DNA of 64,000 bases from Catenulispora acidiphila DSM 44928 (lineage in GTDB: Bacteria; Actinomycetota; Actinomycetes; Streptomycetales; Catenulisporaceae). The DNA lies in assembly GCF_000024025.1 (NCBI RefSeq), contig NC_013131.1:3658001-3722000 (forward strand), written 5' to 3'. Positions 34,375 to 41,967 of the stretch are shown piece after piece. Below the pieces are notes generated by a model. It worked only from the letters and a program-made list of their open reading frames with translations. It searched no databases and was not told where the DNA came from. A program made the translations under genes and the position numbers. Position 1 is the stretch's first letter. Every line of letters begins with the position of its first letter.

Positions 34375-36861
34375 CTACACCCCGCAGCTACAAGAAAGCG
34401 CCCCGACCGCCGTAGCCCCGCTCCGCAGCAGCTCCCCGAACTCCTCGGCGCACAGCGGCATCGCGAACAGATGCCCCTGCGCGAAGTCGCACCCCAGCTC
34501 CCGCAGCCGCTCGCGCTGCTCCGGCGTCTCCACGCCCTCGGCCACGACTCGCATCCCCAGTGCGTGCGCCAGCGTGATCACCGCGACCACGATCGCGTCG
34601 TCGCCGCGGTTGCGGGTCAGGCCGCTGATGAAGACGCGGTCGATCTTCAGCGTATCGACCGGGTTGTCGCGCAGGTGTCCCAGCGAGGAGTAGCCGGTGC
34701 CGTAGTCGTCCAGCGCGATCTTCATACCGGCGGCGGAGAACGCCGCGAGCGCCGAACGCGCGGTCAGCGACGCCTCGTGGACCGCCGTCTCGGTGACCTC
34801 CAAGCAGATCCGCCCCGCTGGGACGCCGTGCCGCGCGATCGCCTTCGCCACCTGCGTGACCAGGTCGCCATCGTGCGACAGCTGACGGCTGGACAGGTTC
34901 ACCGCCAGCAGCGGCAGCCGGGAACCGGCGCCCGCCGCGACCCCCGCGCCGACTCCCGCCGCGACCCCCGCCCCAACCTCCGCGCCGCCCTCGGCCTCAC
35001 CCTCAGAGCCCGGCGGCAGCATCGCGTTCCACGCCGCCAGCTGCCGGCACGCCTCGTCCAGCACCCAGCGCCCGATCGGCACGATCAGCTGCGTCTCCTC
35101 GGCGACCTCCAGGAACGCCGCCGGCGTCAGCAGCCCGCGCTCGGGATGCCGCCAGCGGATCAGCGCCTCGGCGCCGGTCACCCGGCCGTCGTCGAGCGCC
35201 ACGATCGGCTGGTAGACGAGCGTGAACTCGCCGCGCTCGACCGCCTGGCGCAGGTCCTGCTCCAGGTTCATGCGGTGCACGGCCCGCTCGTGCGTGGCCG
35301 GCTCGAAGAACCGGTAGCCGCCGGCGACCGCGCCGTCGGACTTGGCCTGGTACATCGCGGCGTCCGCGTCGCGCAGCAGCTCGTCCACGGTGGTGTCCGG
35401 GCCGTGCGCCAGCGCGATGCCGATGCTGGTGCGCACGTGCATCGGCTTGCCGGCGCAGTCGAAGGGCCGGATCAGGCAGTCGATGACGCGCTGCGCGATC
35501 GAGGCGGCCTCGGCGTGCCCGGCGACGTTCTCGCACAGCACCACGAACTCGTCCCCGCCGAACCGCGCCACCAGGTCGCCGCGGCGCACCGCCTTGCGCA
35601 GCCGGTCGGCGACCGCGGCCAGCAACTCGTCGCCGGCGGCGTGCCCGAGGCTGTCGTTGACCAGCTTGAAGCGGTCCAGGTCCAGGAAGAGCACGGCGAG
35701 CCGGTCGTCCGCGCCGCCGCTGTACTCGATCGCCTCGCTGATCCGGCTGACCAGCAGCGTGCGGTTCGCCAGCCCGGTCAGCGGGTCGCGCACCGCCTGC
35801 TCGGCCAGCGCCTCCTCGATCCGGCGCCGGTCGGTCAGGTCGCGGCTGACCGACAGCACGCTGGTGACCTCGCCGTCGGCGTCGAGCTCCGGCACGAAGC
35901 GGGTGTGCAGGAACCGGTACTGCCCGCCGACGGTGACGCTGAACTCCCGGTCGGTGTCCCGTCCGGTCTCCAGCACCTGCCGCAGCGACTCCTCCCACAC
36001 CCCCAGGAAGTCCTCGGAGTAGCCGCGCTGGCGGCTGGTCCGGCCGAGCATCTCCACGCCGGTGATCTCCCGGGCCGCCGGGTTGGCGTAGGTGCAGCGC
36101 AGGTCCCGGTCGAACCGGGCCATCAGGTCCGGGCTGGTGTCCAGCAGCGTCTTGAGCTCGCGTCCGACCCGGTCCAGCTCGGCGGTGCGGGCCTTCAGCT
36201 CGCGCTCGGAGATCTTGCGCGCGGTGATGTCGCGGCTGATCCCGAAGGTGCCGATGATCCGGCCGTCGAAGTCGCGCAGCGGCTGCTTGCTGGCGCTGAG
36301 CGTCTCCTCCTCCGGGGTGCCCGGCCGCAGGTGGGGCTCCTCGAAGTCGGTGAGCGCACGGCCGGTGCTCATGATCGCCCGCTCCGTGGCGAAGGCCGCG
36401 GCGGCGTGCTCGGGGGTGAAGTAGTCGCGGACCGTCTTGCCGATCATCGACGCCGGATCGGTCCCGCTGAACTCGGCGGCGCTGTCGCTGACGCGCAGGA
36501 AACGGGACTCGCGGTCCTTGAAGAAGATCATGTCGGCGCACGCCGACAGCAGGTTGTGCAGGCAGATGCGGTCCAGCTCGGTCTCGTCGATCGGCCGGAT
36601 CGGGCCTTCCGGACCGAACAGCGGGCCGCCCTCGGCGTTCGAGGCGGCTATTCGCTCCCCGGTGCCGTGATCGGCCACGGGAGCAGGAGCAGGCACGGCC
36701 TCGGCTTCGATACCCGGCACGCGGTCCGGCGCAGGATCCGGCGCGCGATCAGGCACGGTCCCGACCTCGGGACGAGGCACGCCCGGTTGGACGGGGAAGC
36801 CGTCGGGCCGCGACCGCCCCGGGGCGTCCGTTCCGGCCCCGCGTTCTGCCGCACTCGTCAT
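34375..36861 (-). CDS. PAS-PAS-GGDEF-EAL cyclic-di-GMP signalling protein
   Basis: An 828-residue soluble protein. Residues 1-95 are Pro/Ala-rich. Two PAS domains follow (about 100-225 with MIFFKDRESRFLRVS and about 240-360), then a GGDEF domain (about 370-530) with intact ARFGGDEFVVL, and an EAL domain (about 545-810) with AEALIRWRHPERG, VNLSSRQLS, LEVTETA, DDYGTGYSS and AEGVETPEQ. Both cyclase and phosphodiesterase motifs look intact, so it may make or degrade c-di-GMP according to the PAS signals. An Ala/Gly/Val insertion of about 35 residues interrupts the EAL domain near residues 610-645. The last residues carry two cysteines (SCSCGV). Confidence 0.92.
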   Translation of the reverse strand: MTSAAERGAGTDAPGRSRPDGFPVQPGVPRPEVGTVPDRAPDPAPDRVPGIEAEAVPAPAPVADHGTGERIAASNAEGGPLFGPEGPIRPIDETELDRICLHNLLSACADMIFFKDRESRFLRVSDSAAEFSGTDPASMIGKTVRDYFTPEHAAAAFATERAIMSTGRALTDFEEPHLRPGTPEEETLSASKQPLRDFDGRIIGTFGISRDITARKISERELKARTAELDRVGRELKTLLDTSPDLMARFDRDLRCTYANPAAREITGVEMLGRTSRQRGYSEDFLGVWEESLRQVLETGRDTDREFSVTVGGQYRFLHTRFVPELDADGEVTSVLSVSRDLTDRRRIEEALAEQAVRDPLTGLANRTLLVSRISEAIEYSGGADDRLAVLFLDLDRFKLVNDSLGHAAGDELLAAVADRLRKAVRRGDLVARFGGDEFVVLCENVAGHAEAASIAQRVIDCLIRPFDCAGKPMHVRTSIGIALAHGPDTTVDELLRDADAAMYQAKSDGAVAGGYRFFEPATHERAVHRMNLEQDLRQAVERGEFTLVYQPIVALDDGRVTGAEALIRWRHPERGLLTPAAFLEVAEETQLIVPIGRWVLDEACRQLAAWNAMLPPGSEGEAEGGAEVGAGVAAGVGAGVAAGAGSRLPLLAVNLSSRQLSHDGDLVTQVAKAIARHGVPAGRICLEVTETAVHEASLTARSALAAFSAAGMKIALDDYGTGYSSLGHLRDNPVDTLKIDRVFISGLTRNRGDDAIVVAVITLAHALGMRVVAEGVETPEQRERLRELGCDFAQGHLFAMPLCAEEFGELLRSGATAVGALSCSCGV
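34931..34978 (-). repeat. 24-bp in-frame repeat inside the EAL domain
   Basis: Two near-identical 24-bp units (CCCGCCGCGACCCCCG core) encode AGVAAGVG and AGVAAGAG within a low-complexity insertion of the EAL domain. Confidence 0.8.
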
Positions 36862-36987
36862 CGATGCGCCTGCTCCCTGCGTCCAGGTAGTTCACGGTGT
36901 GAGCGGTGTTCGTCATCCGCTTGGCGGTTCCCCCGGAGTGTGATCTCCATGATATCCGAGCCGCCCTGCGCCGCCTGGGCACGGGAA

Positions 36988-38505
36988 TCACCAGGTCCGG
37001 GCCTCGGCGACATGGCCGTCCGGCCTGATCAGCACCGATCCCCGGTGGTCCCACCCGTCACGGACGGCCCAATCCGGTCCGCGCACGCCGGTCGCGGTGA
37101 GAGCCGCGGTGCCCTCTTCTTCATTCCCCGAACGGTGGTCGCCGATCGTCAGCCGCACGAAGCGTCCCGGCCCGATCTCCCGCAGCAACTCGTAGAGCTG
37201 GACCGGAGGCGCGCCGTCCCGCTCCAGCAGCAGGTCCGGGACTCGGGCGCCGAGGCGCACGTCCTCGACGACGACACCGTCGGCGCCGTCGGCGGTCGTG
37301 GCCGGCGCTGTCGTCGTCGGATACCGAACCGCGATCCCCGACAACCGCCGCGCGTATTGCAGGTTGACCGCCGGATGCTCGGCCAGCAGCGCCTCGAACC
37401 GGGCCCGCAGCGCCGCGCCGTCGGCGCCGGTTGCCGAGACCAGGCCCATCTGCGCGTGCACGTCCTCCAGCACGCGTTCCCCGGCCGGACGCCGTTCGGC
37501 TTCGTAGCCGTCGAGAAGGGCGTCCGCCGCCTCGGCGCCGTGCCCGTCCCCGTCCCGCTCGGCGCGCACGGCCGCGATCAGCCGCCACGCCAGGTTGTGC
37601 GCGTCCTGGATGCCCAGGTTCATGCCCTGGCCGCCCATCGGGAAGTGCACGTGCGCGGCGTCCCCGGCCAGCAGTACTCGGCCGTCGCGGTAGCGGTCCG
37701 CCTGGAGTGCGGCGTTGCCGAGCGTCGAGACGCGCTCGACCTCGCCGAGCCCGTAATCCGTCCCGGAGATCCGCAGCAGCGAGTCGCGCACCATCTGCGC
37801 CGTCCACGGCTTCTTCAGCTCGGTCATCACCGCGTGGTCGATCGTCGAGATGACGAAGCGGCCGTCCGGCAGCGGGATCAGGAACAGGAGTCCCTGCTCG
37901 GTGCCCTGCATGTACTGCTCAGGCGGCGGCGGGTCGGCCAGTTCGGCCAGGGCCGCCGGGCTGACCATGGTGTCCGGGGTGCCGCTGAAGCCGATGCCGG
38001 CCGTCGTGCGGACCGTACTGTGCGCGCCGTCGCAGCCCACGACGAACCGTGCGCTGACCTCCTGCTCGGCGCCGTCGTGCAGGATCCGCGCCACCACACG
38101 GTCCGGCTCCTGCCGCACGTCCAGGACGCGCCGCCCGCGCAGCACCGCGCCGCCGCAGCGGTTGAGGTGCTCCTCCAGGATCTCCTCGGTCTGGGCCTGC
38201 GGCTGAAGCAGGATGAACGGAAAGGAGGTCGGCAGCACCGCGAAGTCCAGGCGCGAGGAGCCCATCGCGAAGTGCCACGTCGGCAGCCGCCGGCTCGCCG
38301 CCAGCATCGGCGCCGCCGCCCCGCGCGAATCGAAGATCTCCAGCGTCCGAGGATGCACCACGAAGCCGCGTGACCAGGCGGCGCGATTCTCCCGCGCCTC
38401 CACGACCAAGACCTGGACTCCGGCCGCGCACAACTCGGCGGCCACCCAGCAGCCGACGGGTCCGGCGCCGACGACCAGCACCTCGAAATCCGGTGGTGAC
38501 GACAT
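36988..38505 (-). CDS. FAD-dependent monooxygenase (second in window)
   Basis: A 505-residue group A flavin monooxygenase. ATG 38505 follows GGGAGGA by 5 nt. The FAD site is VLVVGAGPVGCWVAAELC, the DG motif FVVGCDGAHSTVR and the GD motif VLLAGDAAHVHFPMGGQGMNL. QPQAQTEEILEEHL and VHPRTLEIFDSRG fit enzymes that hydroxylate polyketide or phenolic rings. It shares the family of the enzyme at 22804 but lacks any repeat extension. It is divergent from the nucleoside deaminase gene. No pathway genes are nearby, so a detoxification role is as likely as biosynthesis. Confidence 0.9.
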   Translation of the reverse strand: MSSPPDFEVLVVGAGPVGCWVAAELCAAGVQVLVVEARENRAAWSRGFVVHPRTLEIFDSRGAAAPMLAASRRLPTWHFAMGSSRLDFAVLPTSFPFILLQPQAQTEEILEEHLNRCGGAVLRGRRVLDVRQEPDRVVARILHDGAEQEVSARFVVGCDGAHSTVRTTAGIGFSGTPDTMVSPAALAELADPPPPEQYMQGTEQGLLFLIPLPDGRFVISTIDHAVMTELKKPWTAQMVRDSLLRISGTDYGLGEVERVSTLGNAALQADRYRDGRVLLAGDAAHVHFPMGGQGMNLGIQDAHNLAWRLIAAVRAERDGDGHGAEAADALLDGYEAERRPAGERVLEDVHAQMGLVSATGADGAALRARFEALLAEHPAVNLQYARRLSGIAVRYPTTTAPATTADGADGVVVEDVRLGARVPDLLLERDGAPPVQLYELLREIGPGRFVRLTIGDHRSGNEEEGTAALTATGVRGPDWAVRDGWDHRGSVLIRPDGHVAEARTW

Positions 38506-38680
38506 CCGTTCCTCCCGGTCGGGCGCGAGTGAGAACGATGATAGCGGCAGCGCAGCACCCTTTCGGCACCCAGGATGTTTCGAACTCGACGACGGCGCCG
38601 CCGGAGGGCGCTTCGCCGAATACCTGAAGCAGGGCAAGGCAACCGCCGGCACGCGATCGGGCACAATGTCCTTCCAACGG

Positions 38681-38720
38681 ATCACCATCGCTCACCACCG
38701 CTCACCACCGCTCACCACCG
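38681..38720 (+). repeat. 10-bp tandem repeat upstream of the deaminase gene
   Basis: CTCACCACCG occurs exactly at 38691, 38701 and 38711, with a diverged copy ATCACCATCG at 38681. It ends 40 bp before the deaminase start, in the divergent promoter region. Confidence 0.85.
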
Positions 38721-38760
38721 CGCGGGCCGCCGCCGGCGCGTCGACCATAGGAGGCCGCCC

Positions 38761-39192
38761 ATGCTCACCCCTGCCGATGAGACCCTGTTGCGCCGCGCGA
38801 TCGACATCGCCGCCCACGCCGTCACCCTCGGGGACGCCCCGTACGGCTCGCTGCTGGCCGACGCGGACGGCACCATCCTGATCGAGGAGCACAACACGGT
38901 GCGCCGCGACGGCGACATCGCCGCGCATCCGGAGCTCAAGCTCGCGCGCTGGGCCGCCCGCGAGCTGAGCCCGGAGGCCGCCGCGACGACCACGATGTAC
39001 ACGAGCTGCCAGCCGTGCGGGATGTGCACCGGCGGGATCGTGCGCTCCGGGCTCGGGCGGGTCGTCTACGCGCTGGCCACCGACCAGCTCGTCGAGCTGA
39101 ACCCGGGCTCGGAGTGGCCGGTGGTGCCGCAGGACGGTCCGGCGCTGTTCGACGCGGCGCGGGTGCCGATCGAGGCTTACTACAAGAAGTAG
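38761..39192 (+). CDS. Nucleoside/cytidine-type deaminase
   Basis: A 143-residue zinc hydrolase of the cytidine deaminase superfamily. GGAGG lies 8 nt before ATG 38761. The active site is AHPELKLARW (His ligand and catalytic Glu, with Pro in the usual Ala position) and TSCQPCGMC (two Cys ligands). APYGSLLADADG is the substrate-binding strand. The family includes guanine, cytosine and tRNA-adenosine deaminases; the short length and sequence suggest a free base or nucleoside substrate. It converges on the next solute-binding gene with a 6-bp gap. Confidence 0.88.
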   Translation: MLTPADETLLRRAIDIAAHAVTLGDAPYGSLLADADGTILIEEHNTVRRDGDIAAHPELKLARWAARELSPEAAATTTMYTSCQPCGMCTGGIVRSGLGRVVYALATDQLVELNPGSEWPVVPQDGPALFDAARVPIEAYYKK

Positions 39193-39198
39193 CCGCCG

Positions 39199-40599
39199 TC
39201 ACGGCGTGTACGGCAGCTGCGGCACGTCGAAGCAGGTGGTGTCCATGTCAGCGACCTGCGTCACCCACCCGCCCCTGCCGCCCTGCGCCGAGTCCTGCCA
39301 GCGCGCCGCGTTCAGGCAGGCGCGGGTGGTCCCGGTCGGCGGGGGAGTCGGGATGAAGGACGCCGGCAGGATCAGGTTGTGCGCGTCGTAGGGCTGCGGG
39401 CGGTTCATGAAACCCTCGACGCAGGCGCGGGTCACGTTCGCGCCGCAGGAGTCGATGGCGTCGGTGAGCCACTGCGCCGCGGCCCAGCCCTCCAGGTCCC
39501 AGGCGGACAGCTGGGACGCCTGGTCCGGGAAGTACCGCGCCATCGCCGCGCGGAACTGCGCGACCGCCGGGTACTGGACGTCCTCGTAGTTCCGGCTGGA
39601 GGAGGTCGCCCACAGCACGTTGCGGCAGGCGGGGGAGGAGCGGTAGTCCTCGCGGACCGACTCGCCCCAGTTCTCGACGTTGGTGACCTTTGCCAGGACC
39701 CTGACACCGGCGGCGTCCATGGCGTTGCAGAGTGCTGCGTTGCCCCGGGTGTCCATGGCGTCGAACAACAGCTGGCTGCCGTCGGCCTTCATCGCCGCCG
39801 CGACCGCCTGGAAGCCCGGCAGCGCCAGGTCGACGGTCTGGGACAGGACGTGGTACCCCTCGGCGCGCAGACCGGCGGCGAGCTGGGAGGCGTAGCGCGT
39901 GGAGTCGGCCTGGTTGTAGGCGACGACCGCGGCGCGCGCCGAGCCCAGGCGCTGCTTGAAGAAGCGGAAGATCTCCGTGCTCTGATACAGGGTGCCGTTC
40001 CAGCCGACGGTGCGGCCGTCGCGCGGCGAGCTGCTGCCGCCGATCGCGTACAGGTGCGGGTACTGGTCGTAGACGGTGGTGATGGGCTGGCCGCCGATGT
40101 CGGGGACGGCCTTCTTGCTGACGTAGTCCGCCCCTGCGTAGTCCAGCGCCGCGGTCGCGGTCAGGGCGAAGACCTGGTCGTGGTCGATGAGCTGGTGGAC
40201 GCAGTCCTGGTTGCCGATACCGCTGCCGCCGTCGTCGCACACGGAGACCGCGACGGTCCGGCCGTGGACGCCGCCGGCGGCGTTGAGCGCGCGGAAGAAG
40301 GCCTGCGCGCCGTAGCTGGGACCGCTGAAGGCGGCGGAGCCGACGGGGCTGGTCAGCGAGGCGAGGATGCCGACGCGGATCTGGGTCGGGGTGACGCCGA
40401 CGTCGCTGGCGGGGTTCTGGTTCGCCGGCGCTGTCGCCGGCGGCTGCGTGCTGCCGGGCGCCGTCGGCCCGGGGCGGGGGGCGAAGGCGCTGGCGGGCAG
40501 GCGAGTGCCGCAGGCGGTGGCCGCCGCCGCGAGCGCCGCCAGCGCCAGGGGCGCGATCAGGAGCGGGACGACGCGCCGGCGGCGCCTGCTCAGCTGCAT
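39199..40599 (-). CDS. Branched-chain amino acid-type solute-binding lipoprotein of the second Liv system
   Basis: A 466-residue protein beginning at ATG 40599. The signal peptide (MQLSRRRRRVVPLLIAPL) ends in lipobox AATAC with Cys30. After a Pro/Ala linker comes the type I binding fold: IRVGILASLTSPVGSAAFSG, ALNAAGGVHGRTVAVSVCDD, VFALTATAALDYAG and LPGFQAVAAAMKADGSQLLF. It has more cysteines than usual, probably paired outside the cell. It belongs with the divergently encoded permease/ATPase genes at 41967-45359. Its start overlaps the Mtb12-like gene by 10 bp. Confidence 0.85.
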   Translation of the reverse strand: MQLSRRRRRVVPLLIAPLALAALAAAATACGTRLPASAFAPRPGPTAPGSTQPPATAPANQNPASDVGVTPTQIRVGILASLTSPVGSAAFSGPSYGAQAFFRALNAAGGVHGRTVAVSVCDDGGSGIGNQDCVHQLIDHDQVFALTATAALDYAGADYVSKKAVPDIGGQPITTVYDQYPHLYAIGGSSSPRDGRTVGWNGTLYQSTEIFRFFKQRLGSARAAVVAYNQADSTRYASQLAAGLRAEGYHVLSQTVDLALPGFQAVAAAMKADGSQLLFDAMDTRGNAALCNAMDAAGVRVLAKVTNVENWGESVREDYRSSPACRNVLWATSSSRNYEDVQYPAVAQFRAAMARYFPDQASQLSAWDLEGWAAAQWLTDAIDSCGANVTRACVEGFMNRPQPYDAHNLILPASFIPTPPPTGTTRACLNAARWQDSAQGGRGGWVTQVADMDTTCFDVPQLPYTP

Positions 40600-41186
40600 C
40601 CGGGGAGCTTGGTGTTGCCGGTGAGCGCGACCAGTCCGCACAAGGTGGTGTCGGCGACCTTCCACGTCCCGTCCTGCAGGACCGCCTTGCCGGTGGCGTT
40701 CGGCTCCACGACCGTGCCCTGCAGCGACAGGGAGTAGGTCACGGTCGCGGTGGTCGGGGAGGTGAAGGAGACGCTGGAGACGGTCGAGGACACCTGGCCG
40801 ACGCGCGGGTCGGCGGCGAAGGCTTGGAGCAGCGGCGCGAGGACGGCGCCGTTCTGCAGGTACTTCTCCTTGTCGGCGACGGCGGTCTTCGGGTCGAAGA
40901 ACAACTGCCAGTTCTGCTTGATCTGGGCCTCGGCGGCTGCCGGGTCGGCCGGGGCGGAGGCGCCCGACGTCGCGGGGGAGCTCGACTCCGAACTCGACGG
41001 GGACGTCGATGGCGAAGCGGTCGTGGAGGGCGCGGTCGTCGCCGTAGTCGCCGTAGTCGTGTTCGAAGTCGCCGAGGACGGCTTGCTGCTGCCCCCGCCG
41101 CACGCCGAGACCGCCATCAACGCCGCGACCGCGACACCGGCGGCGAGCGTACGTCCGAATGAGGGCCCGCTGCGCTGCATCGCCAT
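40590..41186 (-). CDS. Mtb12-like secreted lipoprotein
   Basis: A 198-residue protein from ATG 41186, preceded by GGAGAG at 7 nt. Lipobox LMAVSAC sets Cys29, followed by a Thr/Ser/Ala-rich linker of about 50 residues. The C-terminal domain (about 85-198: QIKQNWQLFFDP, ADKEKYLQNG, GKAVLQDGTWKVADTTLCGL) resembles the low-molecular-weight antigen Mtb12 domain of actinobacteria, whose function is not known. It is first in an operon with the solute-binding lipoprotein (10-bp overlap), so it may help substrate capture or anchor the binding protein. Confidence 0.75.
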   Translation of the reverse strand: MAMQRSGPSFGRTLAAGVAVAALMAVSACGGGSSKPSSATSNTTTATTATTAPSTTASPSTSPSSSESSSPATSGASAPADPAAAEAQIKQNWQLFFDPKTAVADKEKYLQNGAVLAPLLQAFAADPRVGQVSSTVSSVSFTSPTTATVTYSLSLQGTVVEPNATGKAVLQDGTWKVADTTLCGLVALTGNTKLPGCS

Positions 41187-41283
41187 GGCTTTCTCTCCGC
41201 CTCTCCTGCAATCGAAGGACTCCCGTCCACCCTCAGCATGTCCTCTTATGTATAAACCGCAACATAAGCGGTAGAAACCCGCC

Positions 41284-41967
41284 ATGGCCCGGTTGCCACA
41301 CCCCCCGCCGACCCCCGCGCTCACCCGCGCGGTCCGCGAATGGTCCGGCTGGCTCGCGGTCGCAGCCGGCGCAGTCCTGTGCGTCCTGGGCTGGTACGGC
41401 ATCTCCGGCGAGAACACCATCGAACAGCAGCTCCCCTACCTCGCCTCCGCGACCATCCCCGGCGCCGCCCTGATCGTCGCCGGCGCAGCCCTCATCGCCT
41501 CCCGCCCCGAGCCCACCAACGCCCGCATCGAGACGCTGTACACACTCCTGGTCGCAGACGCCGACACCCCCGCAGCACCGCCCCCGCCGCCGGAGAACTC
41601 GCACGAGCTACTCGCAGTCCCCGGCGGCACGCTCTATCACCGACGCGACTGCCCACTGATCGCAGGCAAGCCCACCGCAGAGGTCATCGACGAGGCGACA
41701 GTGTTCGAACGCTCGCTCACGCCCTGCCCGGTGTGCGAGCCGCCGACGCTGCCGCCTGCGGGTCCGGGACCCACTGGCAGCGCCCCCACTCAGCCTGCTG
41801 ATCCCGCCGCTTCTGGACCGACCGAGCCCGGCATCGACCCCCGCGGCACCACCCCCGACCAGCCTGCTGCTGATCCCGCCGCTTCCGACCCGACCAGCAG
41901 CGGCGGCGGCGCTCCTCCCGCTGGCACCGACCCCGACCAACACCCCACCACCCCGGCAGCCTCCTGA
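41284..41967 (+). CDS. Membrane protein with zinc-ribbon-like motif, coupled to the LivHM fusion
   Basis: A 227-residue protein with two hydrophobic segments (about 20-40 and 50-73), a soluble domain and a Pro/Asp/Thr-rich tail of about 80 residues. The domain carries LYHRRDCPLIAGK and, 20 residues later, LTPCPVCEP. The His-Cys...Cys-X2-Cys set looks like a metal site. The last base of its stop codon is the first base of the fused permease ATG, so it is translated with the transporter. It may sense the solute or a metal at the membrane. I know no characterised homologue. Confidence 0.75.
   Translation: MARLPHPPPTPALTRAVREWSGWLAVAAGAVLCVLGWYGISGENTIEQQLPYLASATIPGAALIVAGAALIASRPEPTNARIETLYTLLVADADTPAAPPPPPENSHELLAVPGGTLYHRRDCPLIAGKPTAEVIDEATVFERSLTPCPVCEPPTLPPAGPGPTGSAPTQPADPAASGPTEPGIDPRGTTPDQPAADPAASDPTSSGGGAPPAGTDPDQHPTTPAAS

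Noticed and set aside
34471-38373. A 1300-codon plus-strand open frame across the GGDEF-EAL and monooxygenase genes
   Set aside because: It is antisense to two well-supported genes, has the Arg/Ala/Gly/His-rich make-up of GC-rich shadow frames and has no ribosome site or motif.
40600-41211. A 204-residue N-terminal extension of the second Liv-type solute-binding protein
   Set aside because: The extension is the shadow of the Mtb12-like gene; the signal peptide and lipobox begin only at 40599.
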